Part shown: positions 24,501-36,700 of the stretch, in pieces | How positions within the stretch are numbered: position 1 is the stretch's first letter | Layout of the letters: every line of letters begins with the position of its first letter | Assembly: GCF_001949145.1 (NCBI RefSeq) | Contig: NW_019091453.1 | Span: forward strand, 3,084-67,083 | Length of the DNA: 64,000 nucleotides | Direction of reading: 5' to 3' | Origin: Acanthaster planci | Lineage: Eukaryota; Echinodermata; Asteroidea; Valvatida; Acanthasteridae | The notes under the pieces: model-generated | What the model was told of the DNA's origin: nothing | Database searches by the model: none | Seen by the model: only the letters and a program-made list of their open reading frames with translations | Made by a program: the position numbers and the translations under genes

Positions 24501-25786
24501 TGCTTAGCGTTTTGGTGACAGGATTGAAGCTTTAAGTTTTTTAGTGTACACCCACATCTACCTGTCCATAGTGAGTACAGTGTACATGTACGGTGCACGG
24601 GTAGCTTGACTTAACAATATCCAATAACCCTCCCATGTTTGTTTTGATAGCATTAATTTTCTCCTCCCCCAAGGACACAATTTTCTGTATCACTTGTGCC
24701 GCCTGAATGACCGGTACATTGCACTGGTTAGCAGGCGTCAGCTCACAGCATGTGTGGAGGATATGGAAATAATGCAGGGTTAACGAGGGAAACGCTGGCC
24801 CAATTACATGTTCTGACCGCAGATTCTGCGGTGCATTTCAGGACACCACCAGCAAGTTGCAGGTTCATGCGGTGGAACATTTTCTGTGCCTCCATTTACA
24901 CCACTGATTTCCTGGTTTATTCCTGCAAACCGCACGTAATGAGTGTGCCATATTAGTTTTGGCTGCAGATTTGTTAAGAGACTTAAAGGGAAGTGTGAAT
25001 GCTTGTGTGCATGTAGTACTATTGTGATACGGAAGGGCTTACAGATAACTCTTTTTTTTTAGTTTTGGCCAATGGTGAAACAGTGATACTGTACAATACA
25101 AAGAATATTGTATTAACACTTCAAAACGTTTCCCTGTTTTTACATAAATTAATTAATATGTCCACTTAGTACATGTAGGTCTTTACACAACAAGATCTGA
25201 TGTGAAGCCCTGCCAAATATACACATGTACATGTAGCATTGTTCTCCATACGTAGTTCCATACTTTGCACACATTCATTTCGGTTGAGTAGCATGAAAGG
25301 ATTTTTTTCTGTTTTCCCTTTGGTCAGATTTTGGAAGTACTTTTTTTGTGTACATGTACCTGTACTGTAAATGAGGGATTTCCTTCAAAGTCCTGTCGGT
25401 TCCGTTTTGTTGGAGTTTAATGTGGTGAAAATAATCAGTGATGCACATGCATGCACTTTGTCTCTTCCACTGTACCACATGAAGTGCATATTTTTAACCG
25501 TCAGTTCCACATTTCATGTTGGACTGTGGTGCATGTGTATGAGTGTATGTTAGGAACAAGCACGCATGCATGCATAATGTTGGAAACGCAAGCTGCTTAG
25601 ACGTGTTCCCCCTACATTCATGTTTATGTAGTTTAACTTGAAAACATACATCTACTTGGTTGTTCACATATTCAGCAATGTTGAAGCATGGCCTGCACAA
25701 AAGGGTCCAGTCACTTCCACCTCTGCAGTTCTGATTAATGAATTGTTGTCACTCATTCATTTGATTCTTGGGCTTCCTATTTTCAG

Positions 25787-26517
25787 GAGAGGCAGCGAGA
25801 AAGAGAGGGAGCTGACGTGTCGTGTCCCTTGCAGGAAGAGCAACATTTAGAGAGTCCACGTATCTTGCTATGACTCAGCCACGCAGCCCTTTGGCCTTTG
25901 GCAATACTCCAGCTGTGAAGATCTACACGTGCATGTAGGATTACTGAGCTGTGATAGGATCAACGCGGGGAGTGTTTGAGAGTGCACGGTGTCCACACGT
26001 GCCTTGGAAGCTCAGCGAGGGGGTGTCCCCCAGAGATGCATCGCTTCCGTGCGCTTTCAGTACACAAAGCTTAGTAATCTGCATCGCTGCGCATACATGT
26101 ACAGTTGTTACGTCAAAATACTACTGCCCAGATCGGATGACAGGCATACGGAGTTCTAAATATCGTATGTAGGAGTTCAGCAAGTTCATTTGCCCAGAAA
26201 GTGTACTTGCAAGTCATCATGGACACAGAGGAATAGCGTGGTTTGGAGGAAAGTGTTGTTCCTTTTAGTGTTCTCTGTACATGTATGTACATGCATGATT
26301 CAGCGCTGGAGCTTTCTTTGGCTGCCTACAAGTGATACATGTATTTATAACTGAAAGGCTGTGTACTCATATGACCCATCACAATGTGAGAGTTTATGTA
26401 GAATCAGTCAATTCTTCAGTTTGTACGAAGCTATGTGATGCACCTTTGGATACAATTTGTCAATTAAAGTAATTTGTGTTCAACGTTAAGGCATTTCACT
26501 GGTGAGCAGTCTCCATG
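25787..26517 (+). other. BTBD7: Probable BTBD7 5' untranslated sequence
   Basis: A good splice acceptor (GGGCTTCCTATTTTCAG|GAGAGG) ends at 25786. The stretch up to the ATG is free of long repeats until about 26270 and holds several short upstream ATGs. An exon starting at 25787 would give a 731-nt leader in the first coding exon; the real boundary could be closer to the ATG. Upstream noncoding exons would lie in the intergenic region. Confidence 0.35.
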
Positions 26518-27787
26518 ATGGGGAGTAATCCATCCTCATTGGACCCTCAAGAGAGGGACCAAGGAGGGGGCACCAGTGGTAGTGAGACCTCTTCACTTCC
26601 ACCTCGTACTGCAGGTGGCCCCTCCCCCTCTCCACCCCATTTGCAGTGCCGTCAGCAGGTGCAAACGGGTCATCCCCATCATCAGCATGTGCTTCTCCGC
26701 GGAGAGGAAGCGCCGGAGCCTCCTTCCCTGTGCCAGGCCACGCCCATTGTGGCCAAACAGGAGAAGGAGAAGAAGAAGAAAACCAGCTTGGCCTCACTGA
26801 AGAAACGCATCGTCCGCAAGAAGAGGACAGGGAAGTCCTTAGACCATGCCCGGGCGATGAGGGAGATGGCATCAGCATGGAATCCCCTTGATGTGTACGC
26901 GCTCGTTGAGGAATATGATGCTCTCGCAGCTTTAAAAGAACTCACAATTCAGACTGATCTGGCCCGTCCGATTGCCACCTCCTTGAAGGATGACTTACTG
27001 GATTTGTACGACTATAAGTTCTGCTCGGATATTGATTTCATATTCAGGGACACTGTTTTCCCTGTTCATAGGGCTGTTTTGTCCTGCCGGTGTCCATACT
27101 TCCGAAAGCTCATGTCTCAGTATCCCCAGTATGGAGCCAAGGTTCCAGTCAAACTACGAGTTAGTGGCGTCAGTGTCAATACATTCTCAGCCCTGTTGCG
27201 CTACTTGTACTCGGGGGATTTCATTGCCCAGGACTCCCGTCTGGACAGCTTAGACACTCTGATCCAGCTAGGGGAGAAATTTGGCACCCCTAGTCCCCTT
27301 GAACACGATTTCAGGCATTTGCTGGAAACCGGAGAGTTCACAGATGCCGTGCTTGTCTTCTCCTCTGACTTAGAATTAGAGAAATCAGAACTTACTTCTG
27401 AAGCAGCTTCAGCACAGCCAATGCCACACAGAACCAGCTCACTGCGATGCCACAAGGCTGTCCTGGCAGCACGTTCCCCATTTTTTCGCAACCTTCTCCA
27501 GAAGAAGCAGCGATCAGGGGAGGACTTGACCGAGAGAACGTTACAGACACCCACCAAAATCGTCCTGGACGACTCGATCATACCAAAGAAGTACGCGCAG
27601 GTTTTACTGTACGCCATTTATCAGGATGTGCTGGACTTGTCTCTAGTGTTGCCGGACAGCCCCAGTGTGGGGAGTTTAGGGGAAGCCCAAGCCATGGCAG
27701 CAGGGAAGGCACCCATGAGTAGGGTGGAAATGGCCATGGAACTGTACCAGATAGCAAGATTCCTGGATCTAGGCTCTATGGCACAAG
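26518..27787 (+). CDS. BTBD7: BTBD7 coding exon 1 (myristoylation signal, basic region, BTB1, BTB2)
   Basis: The exon encodes residues 1-423. Two ATGs are adjacent. The second (26518) has A at -3 and G at +4 and gives MGSNPS, equivalent to the vertebrate MGANAS start and fitting the G-x-x-x-S myristoylation rule; the first (26515) has a weak context and would destroy it. Then come a Ser/Pro/Gln-rich stretch and KKKKTSLASLKKRIVRKKR. DLYDYKFCSDIDFIF with FPVHRAVLSCRCPYFRKLM forms BTB1, and DAVLVFSSD with CHKAVLAARSPFFRNLLQ forms BTB2. IIPKKYAQVLLYAIYQDV and MELYQIARFLDLGSMAQ lead to the donor CAAG|GTATGG. Confidence 0.95.
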
Positions 27788-30700
27788 GTATGGTACATGT
27801 ATGCATGAAACTACTTTGTCAGTTTTTTTTTTACTAGTGGTTGGGTTAAATGTACAAAATCAGCATCTTCTAAGGTCATTCACACATGCTTTGACTCAGC
27901 CATTTTTTATCACGTCTCCCTTCCTTCCCAGCACAGTTTGGTACCATACATTTACATGTACCTTTAATTTCTAATCACTAACAAGTACGGCTGTGAACTC
28001 AGGCAGTTGTATCCAGTAGAGTGGAATGTCACTGTAACAAACACAAGGGTCCACTCAAAATGTTCAGTCATTTGGTATTGCAATTTTTAGTCACGGATGC
28101 ACACACCCAGTCGGAACTCCAGCCCGCATTCAAACGAGTGCTGGTCCACCCCACAAAATGTTTTGGTATGAGGATTTTGGGGCAAGTTGTATGTGCAAGA
28201 GAAAAAGCTAAAAAAGAAGACTCCTGCATTTAAAAAATATTTCTATCTCTTTTCATGTTCCATCATTCTGGTTGCCCTCGTTGGAAGACAAATTGCTAAA
28301 TGAAATCGAGTTTTCCTTGAGAAATTTATTAAAAAATCACATGTAGGCTACATATGGGAACAGTTTCACCGATCCCGTTGATACCGTAAAATGGCACTTT
28401 AATCAATGGGCCGTGCTGGAAACCATTCTAATACAGCAGAACTAGAGCCGCAAGCATGTCTGAAACATCGGCAAGAAAATTTCAAGCAAGCATTTTGAAA
28501 GTGATCAAAACTAGCAAGATACATGTATATGTATTTTTCAAAGTTTTCTCCAAGTTAAGTAACAAATTCCATTTTCTATCTGTGCATTTATTTCCTGTTT
28601 GTTGGTTTTTGAGCTCAGATTTTCTTGCTTTGTAGTGATTATCAAGCAAGGTTTTCCATACCAGATTCTCCAGTATTGCATAGCATACACATATACACAT
28701 GCATACATGTACTCGGCAGCGGACGCACACACACACATTGCATGCTATATCGAGTATGCTACCCACTAACAATACAGACTGCGCCACCTGTTGGCCTTTG
28801 TTCCATAGTGAGTGTGATTTTCTTCAACTTTGAATTATTATTATCAGTTCTGAATATGTTTCTTTTATGTAAAACAAACAAATCTGTAATATTTGGTAAA
28901 AGTACACAGAAAATTTTGAAGCAAAGAGGGATGTTCGATATTCCTGAATGTTTGGTTCAGTGGCATTTGTTATATCAGTGTTTGTTATATCGGTCTTTGT
29001 TATATCGGTGTTTGTTTTATCGGTGTTTTTATATCAGTGTTTGTTATATCGGTGTTAAATGTAGTTATATCGGTGTTTGTTATAATGTCGCTTTACTGTA
29101 GTAAGAATCAATTTTTCACAAAACAAGTACATAACGTAAAAAAAAATTAACATTCCCTCATGAAACTTCATCAATAGTGTATGTCCATTATTCCAGTAAC
29201 AGTGCTCTTAAGCTCACTCATCTGAACGTTGTTGCCAATATTGTCGGAGAAAGCCAAGCATTTTTGATAAAAATTGATTCAAACAATTACTTTCATGAAT
29301 GTTTCATTCTGGTCCCTAGCTTCCATTGACTCAGCTTTGACAAGAATCAATCAGAAGTGACTTGTTATGGTAGTTACCTTGTTGTTGTTGTTTTTTTTGT
29401 CGCCCTCAAAACCTGTCCATAAATCTCACCCAGCTTGTGAGGACACCCTAGCCAATGCCATCTGCTCAGACAACCTAGCTTCCATCCTCAGCTGGAGCGC
29501 AGAGCCCCATGGTTCCCGTTGGGTCCACCGGCAAGCCATGCATTACCTGAGAGAGGAGTTCTCTAGCATCAGCAGCTCCCCAGTGCTCTCTGACCTCAGC
29601 AAGATACTGCTTAAGAAGGCCATCAAGTCAGACTTCTTACAGGTTGGACAGGATTCTGTTTTCTCCAAGCAGTTAGCCCTGCTAAATGTAACAAAATTTA
29701 ACACAGGTGAAATGGCAACCTGGTGGAATGCAACCAATCAGGGTTAGAATCAAGCCAATCAAAGTATACAAGTCACCTGTCTTTTCGTAAGCCAATCACA
29801 AATTAGGTAAGAACTAGAGATGAAAAGTGACAAGGAATGCCATTATCACAGTTTATTGAAATAGTGTGTGAGCTGACTTGGGACAGAATGATGTTTGTAG
29901 ACTGACTTGTGATGACTTGTGCTCTGTGACTGACTCCATTACAATTTTACAACAAATTACAATGCTGCATTTCATTGCATTTTCAATGGACTGGATGATC
30001 AACATCCATGACACTGTTCAGCTGTTTATTGTTTCCTTCCACATTATTGACTGCTACATGTACATGTACATGCGCAGTGCACTGATTAATCCAACCAATC
30101 GAATGAATGCACAGTTGTATTGCTGTAAGACTCAGTTGTATCAGGCAAGATTAAGAATGTAACAACTCCAATGTACTAGTACATCAGCTGCAGTCTGTCT
30201 TGATAAGTCTCTTAACAAAAGACAAAAATACTGCACCTGTTCATCCTTCACCTCCAATGAAAGCCCAGTTTTAAATTTTGTTATTTGTCAATCTCAATCC
30301 TCACCCACCTGCTTACTAGTGGAGATATCTTATCTCATCTAGTTACACCCATCGAGCCTTTAGGGTTTGGCTCACCAAAAGAAATGGTATATTGAAATGC
30401 CAGTTCACATGCATTGTCTACATTGTGAGTTTTTCAATGAGACATCAAACTGAAAGAGAAAAGCCACTGATGAAATTAAGGCATAGACTTATCTTTAATA
30501 ATTCAAGGACAGGAAGAAATCTATTAAACCGTTTTTCCTTGAGAGCCTTAAACCACTGAGTTTACAGAAACCCATAATCAAAAAGATAATGAAAATATGA
30601 GATGAATCTGGCAACCAGAAACAGAATTAGAAGCCATTCCTGCGCCACCATCCTTTTCCCACACAGGAGGTACGTGCATGTTACAGTTCTCTCAGACCAA

Positions 30701-33700
30701 TAGGGTGTTGAGACTTGCCAATATGCATGCACGCACCCCAGTTAAAACCAATGCTTGAGTGTGATGGCCCTGCAGGAATGGCATCTCCTCGGATTTGTAG
30801 GGAAATTGATTTCAGTGAATTAACATAAACCTTTAGCATTGCCCTGAAGCAGGAATCCCATTGAACATCCACAAGAAAGTTTCAGGGTTTTGAGTGATAG
30901 CACATTCGGTATGCAGTACAATTGACTGTTTGTATGTACCATACATGTAACCTCTGTTACGTGCAAACCACAAAACTTGTGCCACATGATGCTTATTGCC
31001 GTGCAGGTTCCATGTACATTATTAATATGCTAACAGAACTTTACACCAATAAAATTGAGGTTGGCTTGATGAATAGTCACTAATTTATGCACACTTGTCT
31101 GTTCTACTAGGCCAGTGAAGCTGAAGTGCTGAAGGCAGTAGTCAAGTGGGGAGAGCACCAACTTATTAAACGGATGGAGGACAGAGGTGAAATTACTTTA
31201 GTGATTCTGAGTTTAGTTTATGGACCTCACAGATCCCTTAAATTCACCAGGACACGGGGGAAGATTATTGAAGGTTGAGGAAGGTGGATCCCAGGTTCTG
31301 TTGGTTTGCATTGGGCTTGATACACTGGTGAACTCCCAGTAATAAATTGATTGGGACCATGAAAAGGAGAAGTGTCCGTGTAGATGTGGATTTGGGGGCA
31401 TTGAGTTCAGTTGAATTGGTTGAGATGGGAAGGTTGGATGGAGGTACATGTCAGGTTGAATTATAGGGCTGGACTTTTTGGGGGTATCTTCATCAACTCC
31501 TTTGAATTTGTAATGTATATTCTGAATGGAAGGGTTTCCCTGGCATTGCCATAATTTTAAAGGTTGACCCCATGCTAAACAAGTAGGTCGTTGCTTCTGA
31601 AACGTAACGTGGGTTGTCCTGCCATCTCCATCTACATGTAGGACATCAGACAGTGATTGGAAGGCAAGAAAATAAGTGCACCTTAAATTTCTAAACACCA
31701 GTGTATACAGGACTTTGATTGTAAACTCAGTAATATAGGATGTGGGGTTGGCTGTATGTAAGGCAGTTATTATTCATTGGTGAATGTGTTGCCCCCGTCT
31801 CTAGCTCTGAATAGCAGTCTGAAGTCTTATCCTGTTCTAAGGAAAGATTAACAAGCTCTTCTCCACTTTTTCTCTTGCTGTGGACATCAATAATGATCAC
31901 ATGTAATTTCTTTTTGTCTTATCAAATACATCCATTTAATGATGTGCCTTCTGTGTCTAACGTTTGTGTATGTTTCTTTCCTACTGAATCATCATTGACG
32001 GTGTCAATGCAAAAGTAAATGTTTCAAACCTGAATTGAGTGATTTCATTTGATCCAAAACAGAACCCAATCTGGTCAGCAACACCCAGCACAGCGTCAGC
32101 CGCAAAGGCATCAAGCGACGCGACCTGGACAACCGGGAGCTGCGAGAGATCATCAGCGACCTGCTGCCCTTGGTCCGCCTGGACCACGTCATCCCCCGCA
32201 GCCATGAGACGCTGGCCAGTGCTGTCAAGCGGGGGCTCATCCCCACCCCGCCCTCCCACATGCTCCCCGGGGATGAGCTGAGTGCCCCCCAGCACAGTCT
32301 GTGGGTGTCGGGCAAGCGGCGACGAAACCACCCCCGGCCAAGGCTGTTCACGCCCTATGTGGAGGAGGCAAAGGTACCAGGGCGTAGCTTTACCTTACAG
32401 GAATTTTTTTAAGGGATGCAATCATGCATGGGGAATTCCAGAAATTAGGGGTCCATTTTTTTTTCGTGTCCCTGTCACATCTGACATATGATTTTTTAAG
32501 TTCAGAACACATTTTGTAATTTCCAAGAATGATGAATTAATGCAAATTACCTGCCAAACAAGTAGTAATAGTTTGAAATCAATTCCAGTGATATTTCCAC
32601 GTCAAATAACAACGGTTGGATGACACAAAAATGTCACACTTTTGGACCCCTTAATTTCTGGAATTACCCACATGTGCTTAGCAGAGTGGTACAGAAAATT
32701 TTCAGTGACTTGATTTTTGATGGTCAGCGTTCCATTTACACAGATGTGCACAGAAATGTGTGCTGTCTCGAAGTCTGTCAGCATTCTGGCATACATGAAA
32801 CTGCCAATAGAAAAACACAGATTCAAACATGCACACACCTCCACAGATGCACACATCCTCTACACAGGGAAATATTGTTTATGGTCACACCATGGAAACA
32901 AACTGTTGTAGGGGTAGGTGTTGGCTCTGAGAAAGGTCGAGGATTTAAACAGTGTTCTCTGTCCGTCTTTGCTTGTCTATTAATGTCTAGTCCCCACAAA
33001 GGTGAAAATGCTGTACACTAGGTCCATGCAGCAGGAAACTCGTCAGCATTATTTACATGTGTGCTAAAGTTCAGGTATACTCCTCCAGAGCAAAGAGGCT
33101 ATAGGTTTGTATGCATCTGAGTAAACACTGGGCATCGTTAGGCATAATCCTTTGAACGAAATGTCAGGATTAACTTGGCATTCTGGTTTGGGCAGTGACC
33201 ACATATGCCGTGAACTCAATCTTTTCTGACATTCTGCTGAGAAGCTTCCGAAAGCGACTCAAACCCAAATTCGTACAGTCCACCAGTGGCACTGTCTTTG
33301 CACTTTGATGGCAGAACCCTTGGAAAGTGTTTATGGCTCCAGCAAAATATTACTAAACCAAGTATGAGATGTAGCCAAGTAGAGAATTGTTAAACTGTGA
33401 TTGAACAATTTAAAGCAGAAGTGTAATCATTTTGTCAAACTCCATCTGGATGTTTACCAGTAGTTCGCGTGTACATCTCTTCAACCTTTCTTATGCCATC
33501 TTGCAAACGGCTTCCAAGAGCTTACACCTCTGTCTGTCGATAACGAGTGCCGACACCTAGATTGCGGCATAGCCTTAATTTACTGTATTGTGCTTTTACT
33601 GCCCCTATCCCACAGAGTATATTGGATGAGCAGATGGTGTCAGACATCGACTCGGTACGCCTGAGACGAATCCGCATGTCCTACGTCCCTGACGCCCTCT

Positions 33701-36700
33701 ATATGCTGGAAGACAGAGGGGAGTGCTCCTCCGATACCAACACAAGTCAAAGACAGTCAGGACCACCAGCTGTTATCACAAGTGCATTTCCAAGTAAGTG
33801 TGCTCGTAGGTGTATGTCCATCAGTGGCGGATCTGGCAATTTTTAAAAAAAAAAGGGGAGGGGATGTACCTGGCATTATCACAAAAGGAGCTGCTCCAAA
33901 CTAGAGGTAACCCTTGACATGTGAGTGTAGCATATTGTTTTCTTACTTTTTGTCTTAATAGAAAAGATTGTTTTAAATATTGCACTGGTCATTGCAATGT
34001 ATTCAGTCAGGCTGGGGTTTCTAATAATGTTATCCCTCCCAAAATTACTCTCTCTTTTTCTTAGGGTTCAGTGTAACTAAGCAGTCTTTTTTTTTTCTAA
34101 CGAGAGTAGTGCTTGGGTGAGAAGAATTTAAGTACTGTTGTACTAAAAACTTGTCAAGCCTTATTTGAATTCTGCAAATGTAACTTGAGCCACTGATGGT
34201 AGTGTCGAAGTGTAGCAACCATTGTATTTATGCAGTACAACTGTCATGTTTGAATAGCGCCCTCTATAGTCCACAGTAAAGCCTTTTTGTTCCTGTACAT
34301 CACAGGGCCAGTGAATTGCAATTAAATATTGAAAAGCTATGATAAATATCCCAGGTTCCATAAATCGGATGAATACCAATTGCCCTGTAAGGTGTTCAGA
34401 GTGCAAATGATGAACCATCCTTTCACCTCTTGTTCACAACTTGTGGGATAAAGTACAGGCTTTTTAGTGATACACTGCCGTCCAAAGGTGATCACTCCTT
34501 CTAGCCCGTGATCACTCCTTCTAGCCCGTGATCACTCCTTCCAGCCCATCTCTATTGTTTCAAAATCTTTCCTCTCTACTAAATTAATGGACTCCCAGAC
34601 CCAGCTTTATCTTCTATGCCATGCATGTATATATTAAAACTCACAGGCCTGGCTCCATCACTCTGCAACAGGGTTTTTGTTCTCATTTTTTGGCTTGTTT
34701 TGGGGTTTTTTATTGTTTGTTTTGTCTTGTTTTCTAATTTTACTTTATGTAGGGAGGGGGAGGTAATTGTATTTGTATGTCTTGTTTTGATCGCCCTGTA
34801 GCTCAGCAGAAATGTTGGTGTTGTAACAAAAATATCATTCGCCCAATGTTTTCTCTCTCTGTGTGATCACTAAGTCATACAATGGGTTCATCGTCACCCG
34901 CTACAAAATTCTGTTCTCCCAATTCTTTCTTGCCTGAAGCTTGTTTGTACTCTGCGTTTTCCTTGTCGTCCAGATGCTAAAATGCACGCACATTTGGCTA
35001 TTCTGTGTACTATACATGCAGACACATGTACAACATCAGTTGGGAATAAAATTTAGATGACAGCAAGTATGTATGTTCTGCTCAAGCCCCATGACAACAG
35101 TGAGAGCTTATGGAGAGCTTGTCTGCTGGCATTGGTCATCGACCCTTGGGCCAAGTCCAAATCAACTAGCTGTGGCTAGGCGTATCCCACGTGTCTTTTG
35201 AAAATTATTATAGCCACTAACTAGTGGCTTTGTTAGGCACTTGTGTTAATTAATGCATGTATTTCTAGCCACAGCAGGAACTTTAATTTATGTTATGATC
35301 ATTTATTTACATGCATTTGTGCAACCAATGATTAAAAACAATCACAGAAAATTGTATTAGTGAACTGAGAGAAAGACTAACATTAAACTGTACAATATGT
35401 TTCAAACAGTTAACAAGTTACAACAATTTAACAAGTACAGCCTGATTTCATTTAATTCACAAAAATGTCAAAATGTTTTGGATAACTCCTATTAGATTGT
35501 CAAATCTGTCTTCATTACTCATAGTCTGTCTTCAATTTTTGTTTCACATATTGTGGAACCGCTCACAAAGGTAAAAAAAAACCTTGACAGTTTACCTTTA
35601 TTGTCATGTACATGTAGATCAGAGGTGTTGCATGTGCATTGCTGAATTTCCTGTCCAGGTAACTTTTGTAATTTCAAGGACAACAAAAAACTCAAAACAG
35701 TCATTTTTTTTTTCTTGTGGGTGTAACTTCTTAACCCTAACCCTCCTCAATCCTTCACCTGTTGGAGGACTGAGGAGTGTTAGGGTTAAGTTAAATTGAA
35801 TTTAAGGTATTTTTAAATCTCTTAAAGTCTACCAGTTTGACACGCTTTCTACCTACAGTGTTTATCAAATGATCCAGGAGGAGCTGTCCTCACAAGCATA
35901 CTTAGATAACCTTACCAACCAGCATTGTCAATCAGATAAAAAGCTGATGAACTTTCCAGTCAGCTGGACCTACCAGTTTTGCCACAGGAGGTACTGGTAG
36001 AGATAAGTTCAGTCGAAATTAAGAAGCTGTGACACCCTCTTCAGTCCTTTTAAAGGAGTGTGATCACGCAGGTGCTCCTACCGTGCTCCTCAACACTCCT
36101 AAAGGAGTGTAAAAATCACGCCCCTAAAGAAATGTAAGGGCACTTTACAAATAACGAACAATATGACAAACACAGTGGATAACATCACCAAAAAATGTAC
36201 AACGTGTGCACTCATTAAATTTGTGCGGGGAACCCTCCAGCAGGTCGGACCATAATCATACGTAAACACCGTTATGTTCGCATGTGCGTGCACACGTGTT
36301 GGTTTATTTTTTCCTATATTGATTGAAGTGGGTCTGTTACCGTCTGCATCAACTGAACAAAGTTGAAGTGCAATTAAACTTTCAAAGCCCCTTAGGGTTT
36401 TTTTTTTAAAGAAATGCTTAAATCAGGATGAAAAATGTTCACTTCCACTTTTATTTCAATAAAAGGGACATGTACCTGATGTACAACTGTCTTGATGTGT
36501 AGGTTGAAACTTACATCAGGCACAGATAGTGTATGTTTAATTCGCAAGTATAAAAATTCTGGTTCAAATAAAAAAAAAGAACTGCGATGACATCATATCG
36601 TAAACCAGTTTCTAACTTAACCGGAACTAAATTAATTTTAAAAATTGCCCCAAGAACATTATAAACCATCAGAGAAAGTGGAAACAATATAGACCCCCAG

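Larger units (their letters stand above)
6275..25786. other. Intergenic region between divergent genes, no supportable coding exon
   Basis: About 19.5 kb with no open reading frame resembling a protein. Composition alternates between A+T-rich unique sequence and dense runs of palindromic TGTACATGTACA and CCGGTAC words, clearest at 11.9-12.1, 15.1-15.3, 17.1-17.4, 19.2-19.6 and 23.8-23.9 kb. Discrete elements inside it are listed separately. Some sequence must be BTBD7 promoter or upstream noncoding exons, but no TSS could be fixed by eye. Confidence 0.7.

Noticed and set aside
28625-29101. 158-codon plus-strand open frame in BTBD7 intron 1
   Set aside because: Its second half is the GTTATATCGGTGTTT minisatellite translated, and the first half is not protein-like.
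31213-31698. 161-codon antisense open frame in BTBD7 intron 3
   Set aside because: It has no recognisable domain and no splice partners. A few frames of this length are expected in 64 kb of this composition.
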